A DNA stretch of 64,000 nucleotides from Agromyces sp. G08B096 (GTDB lineage: Bacteria; Actinomycetota; Actinomycetes; Actinomycetales; Microbacteriaceae). Shown here one piece after another: positions 50,753 through 61,214 of the stretch. The stretch covers positions 1,612,001 through 1,676,000 of the forward strand of contig NZ_CP158374.1 of the NCBI RefSeq assembly GCF_040267705.1, read 5' to 3'. Both the position numbers and the translations under genes were made by a program. The notes under the pieces were generated by a model. The model did no database searches. It was not told the origin of the DNA and saw nothing but the letters and a program-made list of their open reading frames with translations. Positions within the stretch are counted from its first letter, which is position 1. Every line of letters starts with the position of its first letter.

Positions 50753-51717
50753 CGAACCGCCTCCTCGCGGTCTGGGGCAGGGGCGCCGAGCTCGGCGAGC
50801 CCGACGGTGATCACCTCGCCGTACAGCTCATCGGGGTCGAGTCGCCGTAGCTCGTCGGCCAGGCAGTCGCGGAGGCTCCGCCGGGGGAGTGCCACGTCGT
50901 GCGTCGGCTGGCCGGGCTGCCGGAGCGTCGCGACGCCGGGGATGTCGCGCACCAGGTCGACCGGTCCGCTCGGCCGTTCGAGCCGCACCCCGTGGATGCC
51001 GTGCGAGCCCTGCTCGACGGGCGTCAGCCGGTAGGTCGTCTCCGCGCTGAGCTGCATCTGCAGCCAGGCCGCGAGGAGCGTGGTCGACGGGGAGTCGATC
51101 GCGCCGTCGACGTCGACCGCGGTGACGGGCTCGTACGGCGGCTGGTCGAGCACGGCCGCCAGCTGCGCGCGCCAGAGGGTGAGCCGGGTCCACGCGAAGT
51201 CGGCGTCGCCGGGGGAGTAGTTCTCCGCCAGGACGCGGAGCGCCGCCTGCGGGTCGGCCTGGGCCGAGGCATCCGTGATGCGTCGCTGGGCGATGCGGCC
51301 GAGCGGCGACTCGCCCGGCCGGGCCGGTGCCTCGCCCGGCCACCAGGTGACGACCGGGGCGTCGGGCAGCAGGAGCCCCATCACGAGGCTCTCCGGGCTG
51401 TCGGCCGCGTCGCCGCAGGCGCGCAGCACGATGACCTCGCTCGCGCCCGCGTCGCCGCCGACGCGGATCTCCGCGTCGAGTCGCGGCGCCACGTCGGCGC
51501 CGTCGGCATCTGCGGTCGTCGAGACGACGATGACGCGCATCGGGTGCTCCCGCGACGCGTCGTTCGCGGCCTCGATCGCCTCCTCCTCGGCGCCCGAGCG
51601 CGTGGCGATCACGAGGGTCAGCACCCGCCCCAGGGCGACCGCGCCGCCCTCCTCGCGGATCTTGACCAGCGCCTTGGAGATCTGGCTGGTGGTGGTGTCG
51701 GGCAGGTCGACGATCAC
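50749..51717 (-). CDS. opcA: Glucose-6-phosphate dehydrogenase assembly protein OpcA
   Basis: A 322-residue protein of the OpcA family, needed for assembly or redox activation of glucose-6-phosphate dehydrogenase. Recognisable elements are TTTSQISKALVKIREEGG at the N-terminus, GLLLPDAPVVTWWPGEAP in the middle and LDQPPYEPVTAVDVDGAIDS; the last third carries the C-terminal domain. GTG 51717 overlaps the zwf stop by 4 bases; longer in-frame readings run into zwf and are not supported. The zwf-opcA-pgl order is the conserved actinobacterial one. Confidence 0.94.
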   Translation of the reverse strand: MIVDLPDTTTSQISKALVKIREEGGAVALGRVLTLVIATRSGAEEEAIEAANDASREHPMRVIVVSTTADADGADVAPRLDAEIRVGGDAGASEVIVLRACGDAADSPESLVMGLLLPDAPVVTWWPGEAPARPGESPLGRIAQRRITDASAQADPQAALRVLAENYSPGDADFAWTRLTLWRAQLAAVLDQPPYEPVTAVDVDGAIDSPSTTLLAAWLQMQLSAETTYRLTPVEQGSHGIHGVRLERPSGPVDLVRDIPGVATLRQPGQPTHDVALPRRSLRDCLADELRRLDPDELYGEVITVGLAELGAPAPDREEAVR

Positions 51718-53255
51718 GGGCGCCTCCAGGTTCGGCCGTCGCGGGCGAGGAGCGCGTCGGCGGACGACGGCCCCCAGGTACCGGGGCGGTACTGCTCGGG
51801 CTGCCCCTGGGTGGCCCAGAACTCCTCGATCGGGTCGAGGATCTTCCAGCTGAGCTCGACCTCCTCCTGGCGGGGGAACAGCGGCGGGTCGCCGAGCAGC
51901 ACATCGAGGATCAGCCGCTCGTACGCCTCGGGGCTCGCCTCGGTGAAGGCGTGGCCGTAGCCGAAGTCCATGGTCACGTCGCGCACCTGCATACCCGCGC
52001 CCGGCACCTTCGAGCCGAACCGGATCGTCACGCCCTCGTCGGGCTGGACCCTGATGACGAGCGCGTTCTGCCCGAGCTCCGAGGTCTGGCTGTCGGCGAA
52101 CACCTGCTGCGGCGCGCGCTTGAACACCACGGCGATCTCGGTGACTCGCCGGCCCAACCGCTTGCCGGCTCGCAGGTAGAACGGGACGCCGGCCCACCGC
52201 CGGGTGCCGATGAGCAGTTTCATGGCGGCGTACGTCTCGGTCGTCGACTCGGGGTTCATCCCGTCTTCGTCGAGGAAGCCGACGACCTTCTCGCCGCCCT
52301 GCCAGCCGCCCGCGTACTGGCCCCGCGCGGTGCCGGTCGCGAGGTCCTCCGGCAGCCGGACGGCCGCGAGGATCTTCTCCTTCTCGGCGCGGAGATCCGC
52401 CGCGTCGAACGAGATCGGCTCCTCCATCGCGGTGAGCGCCAGCAGCTGCAGCAGGTGGTTCTGGATGACGTCGCGCGCCGCGCCGATGCCGTCGTAGTAC
52501 CCCGCGCGGCCGCCGACGCCGATGTCCTCCGCCATCGTGATCTGCACGTGGTCGACGAAATTGGCGTTCCAGATTGGCTCGTACAGCTGGTTGGCGAAGC
52601 GCAGCGCGAGGATGTTCTGCACCGTCTCCTTGCCGAGGTAGTGGTCGATGCGGAACACCGAGTCGGGCGGGAAGACCGAGGCCACGACGTCGTTCAGCTC
52701 GCGTGCCGTCTTGAGGTCGCTGCCGAACGGCTTCTCGATGACCACGCGGCGCCACTGGCCGTCGCGCTGCTCGGTGAGGCCCGAGCGCTTCAGCTGGGCG
52801 ATGACCTCCGGGAAGGACTTCGGCGGGATCGAGAGGTAGAACGCGTGGTTGCCCATGGTGCCGCGGTCGCGGTCGAGCTGCTCGACGACCTCACGCAGGC
52901 GGTCGAACGACGCGTCGTCGTCGAAGGTCCCCGAGACGAAGCGGATGCCTCGCGCCAGCTGCTTCCACACGTCCTCGCGGAACTCGGTGCGGGCGTACTG
53001 CTTGACCGAATCGTGGACGACCTGCTCGAAGTCCTGGTCCTCCCAATCCCGACGGGCGAACCCGACGAGCGCGAAGCCGGGCGGAAGCAGGCCGCGGTTC
53101 GCGAGGTCGTACACCGCCGGCATCAGCTTCTTCCGCGACAGGTCGCCCGTCACGCCGAAGATGATGAGGCTCGATGGACCCGCGATGCGGTTCAGCCGGT
53201 AGTCCTTCGCAGACCGGAGCGGGTTGTGACCCGCCGAGATCGTGGCCGGTTGCAT
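51714..53255 (-). CDS. zwf: Glucose-6-phosphate 1-dehydrogenase
   Basis: Entry enzyme of the oxidative pentose phosphate pathway, making NADPH. The 513-residue protein has the nucleotide motif IIFGVTGDLSRKKLMPAV near residue 30 and the catalytic signature RIDHYLGKETVQN near 197, plus VVIEKPFG. GGAGACGG lies before ATG 53255. It follows pgi by 14 bases in the operon, with OpcA encoded next, as expected for the complex. Confidence 0.97.
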   Translation of the reverse strand: MQPATISAGHNPLRSAKDYRLNRIAGPSSLIIFGVTGDLSRKKLMPAVYDLANRGLLPPGFALVGFARRDWEDQDFEQVVHDSVKQYARTEFREDVWKQLARGIRFVSGTFDDDASFDRLREVVEQLDRDRGTMGNHAFYLSIPPKSFPEVIAQLKRSGLTEQRDGQWRRVVIEKPFGSDLKTARELNDVVASVFPPDSVFRIDHYLGKETVQNILALRFANQLYEPIWNANFVDHVQITMAEDIGVGGRAGYYDGIGAARDVIQNHLLQLLALTAMEEPISFDAADLRAEKEKILAAVRLPEDLATGTARGQYAGGWQGGEKVVGFLDEDGMNPESTTETYAAMKLLIGTRRWAGVPFYLRAGKRLGRRVTEIAVVFKRAPQQVFADSQTSELGQNALVIRVQPDEGVTIRFGSKVPGAGMQVRDVTMDFGYGHAFTEASPEAYERLILDVLLGDPPLFPRQEEVELSWKILDPIEEFWATQGQPEQYRPGTWGPSSADALLARDGRTWRRP

Positions 53256-53269
53256 GCCGTCTCCGCCGA

Positions 53270-54871
53270 TCAGCCGATCGCGTCGCGGAGGCCCGCGAGC
53301 TGGGCGGCGGGATCGGTGAGGGTCAGCGTCAGCACCGGGCGTCCGTGGTCGGCGAGCACGCTCGCGTCGCCGGAGGCCTGCGCCGCGATGAGCTCGCCGA
53401 ACGTGAACGGCCGCTCGGGGATCGCGAGATCGTCCGCGGGGCGCTGCGTGAGCTGCAGGAACACGCCCACCGCCGGACCGCCCTTGTGGAACTGGCCGGT
53501 GGAGTGCAGGAACCGGGGCCCCCAGCCGAACGTCACCGGCCGGCCGGCGCGCGCCGCGAGGAGGTCGCGGAGCTCGGCGAGCTCGGGGTGGGCCACCCGG
53601 TCGACGTACGCCTGCACCGAGAGGTAGCCGTCGGCGGGCAGTTCCTCGAGCAGCACCTCGATGGCGGAGGCGAGGTCGCTCGCCGCGCCGATGACCTCGG
53701 GCGTGCCGCGCACCTCGATGCCGTCGGCGACGAAGGCCGCGGGCGCGGGCTCGGGGCGGGCGTCCAGGAGTCCGCGTGCCGCGATCTTGGCGGACTCGAC
53801 GTCGGGCTGGTCGAACGGGTTGATACCGAGCAGACGACCTGCGACGGCGGTGGCGTACTCCCAGACGAGCAGCTGCGCGCCGAGGGTGCCGGACACGCGG
53901 ATCTCGCCGTCGTCGCCCGCGAACACGTCGTCGCCGGCGTCGGCGACGAGCCGCACCACCTGGACGTCGGAGAGACGGGCAGACAGCTCGGGTGCCGCGG
54001 TGTCGAGGACGACGGGCAGGATGCCGGTGCCCTCCTTGCCCGTCGACTCCGCGATGAGCTGCTCGGCCCAGTCGGCGAAGCCGACGATGTGGGTGCCGTC
54101 GGCGACGATCGCGAGCTTGTCGCGGCGCGGGCTCGTCGCCGCGATCGCCGCGCCCAGGATGAGGCCGGGGTTCTCCTCCGCGTCGATCGCGAGCGGGAGC
54201 TCGATGGCCTCGGCTTCGTCGAGGATCTCCGCGATGTCGACGCCGGCGAGACCAGAGGGCACGAGCCCGAACGCCGTCAGCGCGGAGTAGCGTCCGCCGA
54301 CGTTCGGGTCGGCGTTGAACACGCGGTAGCCGGCTGCCCTCGCCGACTCGTCGAGCGGCGAGCCAGGGTCGGTGACCACGACGATGCGACCGACGGGGTC
54401 GATGCCCGCCTCGCGGAAGGCCTGCTCGTACACCCGGCGCTGACTGTCGGTCTCGACGGTCGAGCCGGACTTCGACGAGACGACGAGCGCCGAGGAGGCG
54501 AGCCGGTCGGCGAGGGCCGCCCGCACCTGACCCGGCTCGGTCGAGTCGAGCACGGTGAGTTCGGCGCCGACGGTCCGGGTGATGACCTCGGGCGCGAGCG
54601 AGGAACCGCCCATGCCGGCGAGCACGATGTGGTCGACACCCGCGGCACGGAGCTCGTCGCGGAGCGCGACGATCTCGGGCACGAGGGCGCGCGAGATCGC
54701 GACCGCCTCGGTCCAGCCGAGGCGCTTGGCCGACTCCTCCTCGGCCGCGCGCCCCCAGAGCGCGGGGTCCTGCGCGGTGATGCCGGATGCGACGCGGTCG
54801 GCGACGAGCGTCGGCACGGTGCGACGAACGGCGTCCGCCGCGGCGCCGCTCACGGCGATGCGGAAGCTCAC
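53270..54871 (-). CDS. pgi: Glucose-6-phosphate isomerase
   Basis: Interconverts glucose 6-phosphate and fructose 6-phosphate. From GTG 54871 the protein is 533 residues, matching the actinobacterial type of this family. The SIS-domain motifs [28 protein letters not shown] and [17 protein letters not shown] are visible, and [14 protein letters not shown] lies in the C-terminal half. It overlaps tal by 4 bases. Placing pgi between tal and zwf puts the branch point between glycolysis and the pentose phosphate pathway into the same operon. A longer in-frame reading overlaps tal and is rejected. Confidence 0.94.
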   Translation of the reverse strand: MSFRIAVSGAAADAVRRTVPTLVADRVASGITAQDPALWGRAAEEESAKRLGWTEAVAISRALVPEIVALRDELRAAGVDHIVLAGMGGSSLAPEVITRTVGAELTVLDSTEPGQVRAALADRLASSALVVSSKSGSTVETDSQRRVYEQAFREAGIDPVGRIVVVTDPGSPLDESARAAGYRVFNADPNVGGRYSALTAFGLVPSGLAGVDIAEILDEAEAIELPLAIDAEENPGLILGAAIAATSPRRDKLAIVADGTHIVGFADWAEQLIAESTGKEGTGILPVVLDTAAPELSARLSDVQVVRLVADAGDDVFAGDDGEIRVSGTLGAQLLVWEYATAVAGRLLGINPFDQPDVESAKIAARGLLDARPEPAPAAFVADGIEVRGTPEVIGAASDLASAIEVLLEELPADGYLSVQAYVDRVAHPELAELRDLLAARAGRPVTFGWGPRFLHSTGQFHKGGPAVGVFLQLTQRPADDLAIPERPFTFGELIAAQASGDASVLADHGRPVLTLTLTDPAAQLAGLRDAIG

Positions 54872-55977
54872 TTCGCCGCCTCCAGCGCTGCGCGGACCGT
54901 CTCGAGCAACTCGTTCCACGACACGATGAACTTCTCCACGCCTTCGCGCTCGAGGAGCGCGGTGACGTCGTCGTAGTCGACGCCGACGCCCGCGAGGGCG
55001 TCGAGCACGCGACCGGCGTCGGCGTAGGCGCCGGTGACCGTGTCGCCGACGATCTCGCCGTGGTCGAACGTGGCCTCGAGCGTCTTCTCGGGCATGGTGT
55101 TCACGACGCCGGGTGCGACGAGCTCGGTCACGTACAGCGTGTCGGGCAGCGCCGGGTCCTTCACGCCGGTCGACGCCCACAGCGGACGCTGCCGGTTCGC
55201 CCCCGCCTCGAGGAGCGCCGTGGCGCGGTCGCTCGCGAACACCTGCTCGTAGAGCTCGTAGGCGAGGCGGGCGTTGGCGATGCCGGCCTTGCTCTTCAGC
55301 GCGAGCGCCTCGTCGGTGCCGATCTCGGTGAGTCGCTTGTCGATCTCGGTGTCGACGCGCGAGACGAAGAACGATGCGACCGAGTGGATGGTCGACAGGT
55401 CGATGCCGGCCGCCTTCGCCTGCTCGAGCCCGGCGAGGTAGGCCTCGATGACCTGGCGGTACCGGTCGAGGCTGAAGATCAGGGTGACGTTCACGCTGAT
55501 GCCCGCCGCGATCGTGTCGCGGATCGCGTCGAGCCCCTCGACGGTCGCCGGGATCTTGATCATCGCGTTCGGCCGGTCGACCTTCGCCCAGAGCGCCTTC
55601 GCCGAGGCGATCGTGCCCTCGGCGTCGTGCGCGAGGTCGGGCGCCACCTCGATCGAGACCCGGCCGTCGAAGCCGTTGCTCGCGTCGTAGACCGGCCGGA
55701 AGACGTCGGCCGCGGCCTGCACGTCGTCGGTGGTGATCTCGAAGACGGCGGTGTCGACGTCAGCGCCCTGCCCGGCGAGCGCGTGCAGCTGCTCCGCGTA
55801 GGCGGCGCCGTTCGCCAGTGCGCCGGCGAAGATCGTCGGGTTGGTCGTCACGCCGACGACATCGCGATCGGCGATGAGGCGGGTGAGGTCGCCCGTCGCG
55901 AGGCGCTGACGCGACAGGTCGTCGAGCCAGATGCTGACGCCGGCCTCGGAGAGGGCGGCGGTGGGAGTGGTGCTCAT
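54868..55977 (-). CDS. tal: Transaldolase
   Basis: Transfers dihydroxyacetone units in the non-oxidative pentose phosphate pathway. The 369 residues include [25 protein letters not shown], the Schiff-base lysine in [12 protein letters not shown] near residue 142 and [23 protein letters not shown] precedes ATG 55977. The length is typical of the actinobacterial/long TalB-like form. It is the second gene after tkt, 24 bases downstream. Confidence 0.97.
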   Translation of the reverse strand: MSTTPTAALSEAGVSIWLDDLSRQRLATGDLTRLIADRDVVGVTTNPTIFAGALANGAAYAEQLHALAGQGADVDTAVFEITTDDVQAAADVFRPVYDASNGFDGRVSIEVAPDLAHDAEGTIASAKALWAKVDRPNAMIKIPATVEGLDAIRDTIAAGISVNVTLIFSLDRYRQVIEAYLAGLEQAKAAGIDLSTIHSVASFFVSRVDTEIDKRLTEIGTDEALALKSKAGIANARLAYELYEQVFASDRATALLEAGANRQRPLWASTGVKDPALPDTLYVTELVAPGVVNTMPEKTLEATFDHGEIVGDTVTGAYADAGRVLDALAGVGVDYDDVTALLEREGVEKFIVSWNELLETVRAALEAAK

Positions 55978-56001
55978 GGGGATGATTCTCCTTCTGCTCG
56001 C

Positions 56002-58095
56002 TCAGACGGCGGCGAGCGATTCCTTCGCGGCGGCGACGACGGCTTCGGTCGTGATGCCGAACTCGCGGAACAGGGTCTTGTAGTCGGCGGAGGCTCCGAA
56101 GTGCTCGATCGAGACGCTGCGACCGCGGGGGCCGACGTAGCGCTGCCAGCTGAGCGCGAGCCCGGCCTCGACCGAGACCCGGGCGGTCACCGACGACGGC
56201 AGCACGGACTCGCGGTATGCGGCATCCTGCTCTTCGAACCACTCGAGCGAGGGGGCCGAGACGACGCGCGCCTGGATGCCCTCTGCGGCGAGCTGCTCGC
56301 GAGCCGCGACGGCGAGCTGCACCTCGGAGCCCGTGGCGATGAGGATCACGTCGGGCTCGCCCGACGGGGCCTCTGCCAGCACGTACGCGCCCTTCGCGAC
56401 GTTGGCGGCGGATGCGAGCACGTCGCCGGAGGCGTCGCCGTCGCCGCGCTCGAACACCGGGATGTTCTGGCGCGTGAGCGCGATGCCGACAGGCGCGTCG
56501 CGGCGCTTCAGGATCTCGAGCCAGGCGTGCGACACCTCGTTCGCGTCCGCGGGCCGCACGACGGTGAACCCGGGGATGGCCCGGAGCGTCGCGAGCTGCT
56601 CGATCGGCTGGTGCGTCGGGCCGTCTTCGCCGAGCGCGACCGAGTCGTGGGTCCACACGAAGATCGAGGGCACCTTCATGAGCGCCGCGAGACGCACGGC
56701 CGGCCGCATGTAGTCGCTGAAGATGAGGAACGTCCCGCCGAACGGCCGCGTAGGCCCGTGCAGCACGATGCCGTTGACGATCGCGCCCATGGCGTGCTCG
56801 CGGATGCCGAAGTGCAGCACACGGCCGTACGGGTCGCCCGAGAACTCGTGGGTCGACCACTGCGCGGGGATGAACGAGGGCGCGCCCGCGATCGTCGTGA
56901 GGTTCGACTCCGCGAGGTCGGCCGAGCCGCCCCAGAACTCGGGCAGCTGCGGGGCGAGCGCGTTGATGACCTTGCCCGATGCGGCGCGCGTGGACACCTC
57001 CGTGCCGCCGTCGAACGACGGGAGCGCCGACTCGATGTCGTCGGGCAGCTCGCCGGCCTCGAGGCGGTCGAGCAGGGCCTTCCGCTCGGGGTTCGCGGCG
57101 GCCCAGGCGTCGAACGCCCGCTGCCACTCCGCGTGAGCCGCTGCGCCGCGCTCACGTGCCGCGCGGGTGTGCGCGATCACGTCCTCGGCGACGACGAAGG
57201 TGGCCTCGGGGTCGAAGCCGAGCACCTCCTTCGTCGCGGCGAGCTCCGACGCGCCGAGCGCCGAGCCGTGGATCTTGCCCGTGTTCTGCTTGCCGGGCGA
57301 GGGCCATCCGATGATGGTCTTCAGGATGATGATCGAGGGCTTGTCCTGCTCGCCCTTGGCGGCCTCGATCGCGGCGTGCAGCTCGGCGACGTCTTCGACG
57401 TACTCGCCGGTCTTCTTCCAGTCGACGGTCTGGACGTGCCAGCCGTAGGCCTCGTAGCGCTTGGCGACGTCTTCGGTGAAGGCGATGTTCGTGTCGTCTT
57501 CGATCGAGATCTGGTTGGAGTCGTAGATGACGACGAGGTTGCCGAGCTGCTGGTGGCCCGCGAGCGAGGAGGCCTCGCTCGTCACGCCCTCCTGCAGGTC
57601 GCCGTCGCCGGCGATCACGTAGACGAAGTGGTCGAAGGGGCTCTCACCGGCCGGGGCGTCGGGGTCGAAGAGTCCGCGTTCGAACCGCGAGGCGTAGGCG
57701 AAGCCGACCGCGGAGGCGAGGCCCTGGCCGAGGGGGCCGGTCGTGATCTCGACCCCGTCGGTGTGGCCGTACTCGGGGTGTCCGGGCGTCTTCGAGCCCC
57801 AGGTGCGCAGCGCCTTGAGGTCGTCGAGCTCCAGGCCCGAGCCCTCGAGGTAGAGCTGGACGTACTGCGTGAGGGAGCTGTGGCCGGCCGACAGGATGAA
57901 CCGGTCGCGTCCGAGCCAGTGGGTGTCCGACGGGTCGCGCCGCATGACCTTCTGGAAGAGGAGGTAGGCGGCGGGCGCGAGGCTCATCGCCGTACCGGGG
58001 TGCCCATTGCCGACCTTCTCCACCGCGTCCGCGGCGAGCACGCGCGCCGTGTCCACGGCCCGGTCGTCGATGGGATCCCATTGCAGAGTTGCCAC
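56002..58095 (-). CDS. tkt: Transketolase
   Basis: Thiamine-diphosphate enzyme transferring two-carbon units between pentose, erythrose and hexose phosphates. The 697-residue protein shows [20 protein letters not shown], the ThDP/Mg motif [19 protein letters not shown], the pyrimidine-domain [14 protein letters not shown] and [22 protein letters not shown] 58095 is preceded by GGAAGGA. As first gene of the minus-strand operon it should carry the main promoter; a TATACT lies 160 bases upstream. Confidence 0.97.
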   Translation of the reverse strand: MATLQWDPIDDRAVDTARVLAADAVEKVGNGHPGTAMSLAPAAYLLFQKVMRRDPSDTHWLGRDRFILSAGHSSLTQYVQLYLEGSGLELDDLKALRTWGSKTPGHPEYGHTDGVEITTGPLGQGLASAVGFAYASRFERGLFDPDAPAGESPFDHFVYVIAGDGDLQEGVTSEASSLAGHQQLGNLVVIYDSNQISIEDDTNIAFTEDVAKRYEAYGWHVQTVDWKKTGEYVEDVAELHAAIEAAKGEQDKPSIIILKTIIGWPSPGKQNTGKIHGSALGASELAATKEVLGFDPEATFVVAEDVIAHTRAARERGAAAHAEWQRAFDAWAAANPERKALLDRLEAGELPDDIESALPSFDGGTEVSTRAASGKVINALAPQLPEFWGGSADLAESNLTTIAGAPSFIPAQWSTHEFSGDPYGRVLHFGIREHAMGAIVNGIVLHGPTRPFGGTFLIFSDYMRPAVRLAALMKVPSIFVWTHDSVALGEDGPTHQPIEQLATLRAIPGFTVVRPADANEVSHAWLEILKRRDAPVGIALTRQNIPVFERGDGDASGDVLASAANVAKGAYVLAEAPSGEPDVILIATGSEVQLAVAAREQLAAEGIQARVVSAPSLEWFEEQDAAYRESVLPSSVTARVSVEAGLALSWQRYVGPRGRSVSIEHFGASADYKTLFREFGITTEAVVAAAKESLAAV

Positions 58096-58254
58096 GAGGT
58101 GTCGTTCCTTCCGATCGTGGCGGCGTCAGGGGAGCCGACAAGCCCCCGGACCCGCCGGGATACGCTTCGGCGCGGTGGAGCCTGGCGACTGCCTGCGGAA
58201 GGTGCGTCGCGTGAGACGGCACATCGGATCCGCGCCGCCGGGCGCGCTTCCCTC

Positions 58255-58260
58255 AGTATA
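58255..58260 (-). promoter_or_regulatory. Putative -10 (TATACT) for the tkt operon
   Basis: On the minus strand TATACT would start a transcript near 58248, giving tkt a leader of about 150 nt. No convincing -35 element accompanies it. Confidence 0.4.
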
Positions 58261-58362
58261 TGGACAGGATGACGCCCTGTGACGGGACATGACTCACCCG
58301 CGCCGGGGGTTGACGTGAGGTCGCCGGGATGCGGGCGGGACCGCCGCGCGGACGGCATGGCC

Positions 58363-58368
58363 TAGAAT
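58363..58368 (+). promoter_or_regulatory. Putative -10 (TAGAAT) for ctaB
   Basis: TAGAAT lies 53 bases before the ctaB ATG. The leader would end in GAAGAGGAAC, a good ribosome site. No matching -35 was found. Confidence 0.5.
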
Positions 58369-58421
58369 CGGGAGCGGCCCGCGCGCACGTACGAGCGCGC
58401 CCGCGTGCCGGAAGAGGAACG

Positions 58422-59342
58422 ATGCAGGCAGCCGTAGAGACCCGTGACGCCAGACCGGCGATGACCGTCCGCCGCAAGCTCGCGGCGTACGTCGCGCTCA
58501 CCAAGCCGCGGGTGATCGAGCTGCTGCTCGTCGTCACCGCGCCGACGATGATCCTGGCCCAGCAGGGGCTGCCCGACCTGTGGCTGCTGCTCGCGACCCT
58601 CATCGGCGGCGCGATGAGCGCTGGGTCCGCCGGCGCGTTCAACTGCTACATCGACCGCGACATCGACCGGGTCATGAAGCGCACGAAGAAGCGGCCGCTC
58701 GTCACGGGCGAGCTGACCGACCGCGAGGCGCTCCTGTTCGCGTACGGGCTCGGCATCGCCTCGATCGCCTGGCTCTGGATCTTCACGAACTGGGTGGCGG
58801 CAGCGCTCTCGCTCGCCGCGATCCTGCTCTACGTCGTCTTCTACAGCCTCATCCTGAAGCGCCGTACGTCGCAGAACATCGTGTGGGGCGGGGTCGCGGG
58901 CTGCATGCCCGTGCTCATCGGGTGGGCCGCCGTCACCGGCAGCCTTGACTGGGCGCCGTTCATCCTGTTCCTCATCATCTTCCTCTGGACGCCGCCGCAC
59001 TACTGGCCGCTGTCGATGAAATACAAGGACGACTACGCCGCCGCCGGCGTGCCCATGCTCGCGGTCGTCCGCGGCCGCGCGCAGGTCGGCCTGCAGGTGA
59101 TCCTCTACGCGTGGGCGACCGTCGCCTGCTCGCTGCTGCTCATCCCGGTCGCCGGCATGGGGCTCGTGTACACGGCGACCGCGCTCGTCGTCGGCGGCTG
59201 GTTCGTGTACGAGACGCACCGCCTCTACGGCCTTGCGATCCGTCACGAGCAGGTGTCACCGATGCGCGTGTTCCACGGGTCGATCGTCTACCTGTCGCTG
59301 CTGTTCCTCGCGATCGGCATCGACCCGCTGCTGCCCTTCTAG
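58422..59342 (+). CDS. ctaB: Protoheme IX farnesyltransferase (heme O synthase)
   Basis: Membrane prenyltransferase that adds farnesyl to heme B, giving heme O for the cytochrome aa3 oxidase. The 306-residue protein has many hydrophobic helices; the prenyl-diphosphate motif is [20 protein letters not shown] near residue 72, and the heme/Mg loop [21 protein letters not shown] follows near 190. ATG 58422 has AGAGGA just upstream. An in-frame upstream extension lacks support. It diverges from tkt and is separated by 13 bases from a convergent hexapeptide gene. ctaA, the next heme step, lies nearby on the other strand. Confidence 0.96.
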   Translation: MQAAVETRDARPAMTVRRKLAAYVALTKPRVIELLLVVTAPTMILAQQGLPDLWLLLATLIGGAMSAGSAGAFNCYIDRDIDRVMKRTKKRPLVTGELTDREALLFAYGLGIASIAWLWIFTNWVAAALSLAAILLYVVFYSLILKRRTSQNIVWGGVAGCMPVLIGWAAVTGSLDWAPFILFLIIFLWTPPHYWPLSMKYKDDYAAAGVPMLAVVRGRAQVGLQVILYAWATVACSLLLIPVAGMGLVYTATALVVGGWFVYETHRLYGLAIRHEQVSPMRVFHGSIVYLSLLFLAIGIDPLLPF

Positions 59343-59355
59343 GGGTCGGTCGAGA

Positions 59356-59997
59356 CTAGACGGTGCGCTCGGCGTCGGGCGCTTCATCGCCCGATGCCTC
59401 GTCATCGCTCAGGACGACGTCGTGATCGTGCGCGGCGAAGAACGCCGACTGCCGGCGCATGATCTCAGCCATGCCGTCGGCGCGCGGATCGCCGTACACC
59501 GTGTGCACGAAGTCGAGCTCGCGCTGGATGGCCCAGATCTCGTCGTGACGGTCGGGGGAGAGGATGCTCGCGGGCGACCCCACCGCGACCCATCCGATCG
59601 GCACGAGCGCTCCGGCCGGCAGCACCGTGTTCACCTGCACGACGCCGTTGATGCGCACCTCCGAGTCGTCGCCGAGCTCCGCACCGGGGAAGATGGCGGC
59701 ACCCGTCGCGACGAAGACGCGGTCGCCGACGCGCGCACCGTTCACGTGCGCGTGCGGACCGATCATCACGTCGGCGCCGACGAGCGCCGGATGCCCCGCG
59801 CGACCGCGCACCAGCGCATGCTCCATGACCACCGTGTTCGGCCCGATGCGGACCTGCCCGTCTTCGGCGGTGAGGACGGCTCCGTGCAGGATGCGGGCGC
59901 CCGCGTCGACGACCACGTCGCCGGAGAGGATGGCGCCCGGCGCGACGGTCGCGTCGGGGTGGACACGCGGCGCACGGCCGCGGTGCGCGACCCTCAT
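59356..59997 (-). CDS. Hexapeptide-repeat (gamma-carbonic-anhydrase-like) protein
   Basis: A 213-residue protein built on left-handed beta-helix hexapeptide repeats (for example VHPDATVAPGAILSGDVVVD, IGPNTVVMEHALV, VGADVMIGPHAHVNG, VFVATGAAIFPG). Histidines in EHALVRG and GPHAHVNG occupy positions where gamma-carbonic anhydrases place zinc ligands, but function is not certain; acyltransferase-like or structural roles are possible. A 60-residue alpha-helical C-terminus follows. The ATG overlaps the ctaA stop by 4 bases, so it is co-expressed with heme A synthesis. An in-frame longer reading inside ctaA is rejected. Confidence 0.8.
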   Translation of the reverse strand: MRVAHRGRAPRVHPDATVAPGAILSGDVVVDAGARILHGAVLTAEDGQVRIGPNTVVMEHALVRGRAGHPALVGADVMIGPHAHVNGARVGDRVFVATGAAIFPGAELGDDSEVRINGVVQVNTVLPAGALVPIGWVAVGSPASILSPDRHDEIWAIQRELDFVHTVYGDPRADGMAEIMRRQSAFFAAHDHDVVLSDDEASGDEAPDAERTV

Positions 59998-61016
59998 CGC
60001 GCCGCCGTGCCTAGGGATGCCTCGGCCGGCCGCTTGAGGCGCATCAGGACGGAGGTCATCGCGGCGACGAGGATGACCGCAAGCACCATGTGGATGTTCA
60101 CGAGGACGATGGGCAGTCCCGTCCGGGCTTGCCAGAGGCCGACTGCGATCTGCACCACCTCTACGGAGCAGAGGAGGCCGACCGCTCCACGGAGGCCGAG
60201 ATCGCTCGGCGTCCGGAACGCGCCGACGAGGAGGGCGATGGTGAGTGCGAACGTGAGATACCCGGGCCAGGCGTGGATGTGCTGCCAGAGGATGGGATCC
60301 AAGCCGTTCCGAGCCGCGGCGTCGTCGCCGGCGTGCGGACCCGAGCCGGTGAGCAGGATGCCGACGATCACCGTGAGCAAGACGGCCGCGCTCGTGAGGT
60401 GCGCGAGGGTCGCATACCCTCGGGAGACGGCGAGGCGCCGAGGTCCCGGTGCGGCGTACACACGATGCACCAGGAGCGTCGCGAGGCAGACCAGCGCGGC
60501 CGAGACGAGGAAGTGGAAGCCGACGACGGCGGGGTGGAGATGCAGCCACACGGTGATCCCGCCGACGACCGCTTGCACGATGATCCCGACGCCGATCGCG
60601 AACGAGATTCCGGTGAGGTCCCGGCGACGCGGCTGCAGGCGCAGCACCGACAGGAACATCAGAGCCGCGACGATGACGAGGACGCCCGTCAGCGTGCGGT
60701 TGCCGAACTCGATCAAGCCGTGGACGCCCAGCTCGGGGGTCGGGACGAGTGACTCCGCGGTGCAGTAGGGCCAGGTCTCGCACCCCATTCCGGATCCCGT
60801 CAGGCGCACGAGCCCACCGGTGCCCACGATGCCCACGTTGACGATGAGTGAGAGCCACGCCATCGCGCGGACCCATCGGGTGATCGTCGTCGGGAGCAGG
60901 AACGCGAGGATGCGATTACCCCTGTCGACTCGGGCTTCGGGCTGCGCGACGCGGTGCACGGGCGGAACGGTCCTCACTGGGTCTCGGGGGCTGTGACGGT
61001 GCCGTGAGTCCGGCAC
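59994..61016 (-). CDS. ctaA: Heme A synthase (COX15/CtaA family)
   Basis: Membrane monooxygenase converting heme O to heme A. The 340-residue protein has eight hydrophobic segments; heme-ligand histidines are visible in LGVHGLIEFGNRTLTG, VWLHLHPAVVGFHFLV, LWQHIHAWPGYL and VNIHMVLAV, and the cysteine pair in GCETWPYC is the one used in CtaA. The start is uncertain: GTG 61016 gives about 40 extra polar residues before the first helix, and in-frame GTGs 13 and 18 codons in are alternatives. ctaB, which supplies its substrate, is 650 bases away on the other strand. Confidence 0.9.
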   Translation of the reverse strand: MPDSRHRHSPRDPVRTVPPVHRVAQPEARVDRGNRILAFLLPTTITRWVRAMAWLSLIVNVGIVGTGGLVRLTGSGMGCETWPYCTAESLVPTPELGVHGLIEFGNRTLTGVLVIVAALMFLSVLRLQPRRRDLTGISFAIGVGIIVQAVVGGITVWLHLHPAVVGFHFLVSAALVCLATLLVHRVYAAPGPRRLAVSRGYATLAHLTSAAVLLTVIVGILLTGSGPHAGDDAAARNGLDPILWQHIHAWPGYLTFALTIALLVGAFRTPSDLGLRGAVGLLCSVEVVQIAVGLWQARTGLPIVLVNIHMVLAVILVAAMTSVLMRLKRPAEASLGTAAR

Positions 61017-61035
61017 CGAGCACCGCGCGACCCTG

Positions 61036-61041
61036 TAGTCT
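61036..61041 (+). promoter_or_regulatory. Putative -10 (TAGTCT) for the suf operon
   Basis: TAGTCT lies in the 198-base ctaA-sufB divergent gap and would give sufB a leader of about 165 nt. On the opposite strand an overlapping TACAGG (61032-61037) could serve ctaA. A TTAGGTT at 61104-61110 could be a second -10 or a half iron-regulator site. Confidence 0.4.
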
Positions 61042-61214
61042 TGATGGGTTGAGGCATCCGCCCGTCGCGCGCGATTTCGCGTCGTGCGGATCCCCAGCCA
61101 TCTTAGGTTCGCATTGGAGCCACCCGCACATCACCGCTGATCGCCCGTACCTCGACGCGCGAGGCGCGGTGAGCCGGACTGATAGCCGGTCGCACGGGAG
61201 GAGAAGAGGAGCAC

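Larger units (their letters stand above)
58096..58421. other. tkt-ctaB divergent intergenic region
   Basis: The only gene-free stretch above 300 bases. It separates the minus-strand tkt operon from plus-strand ctaB. I see one candidate -10 in each direction and a lone TTGACG at 58310-58315 with no -10 at the right distance. No coding frame, riboswitch or strong repeat was recognised. Confidence 0.6.

Noticed and set aside
58310-58315. TTGACG as the -35 of ctaB
   Set aside because: The candidate -10 (TAGAAT, 58363-58368) is 47 bases away, far too long for one promoter, and no -10 lies 16-19 bases downstream.
61104-61110. IdeR/DtxR iron box in the sufB leader
   Set aside because: Only one half-site (TTAGGTT) is present; the expected inverted half CCTAA does not follow at the right distance, so I mention it only as a possibility.
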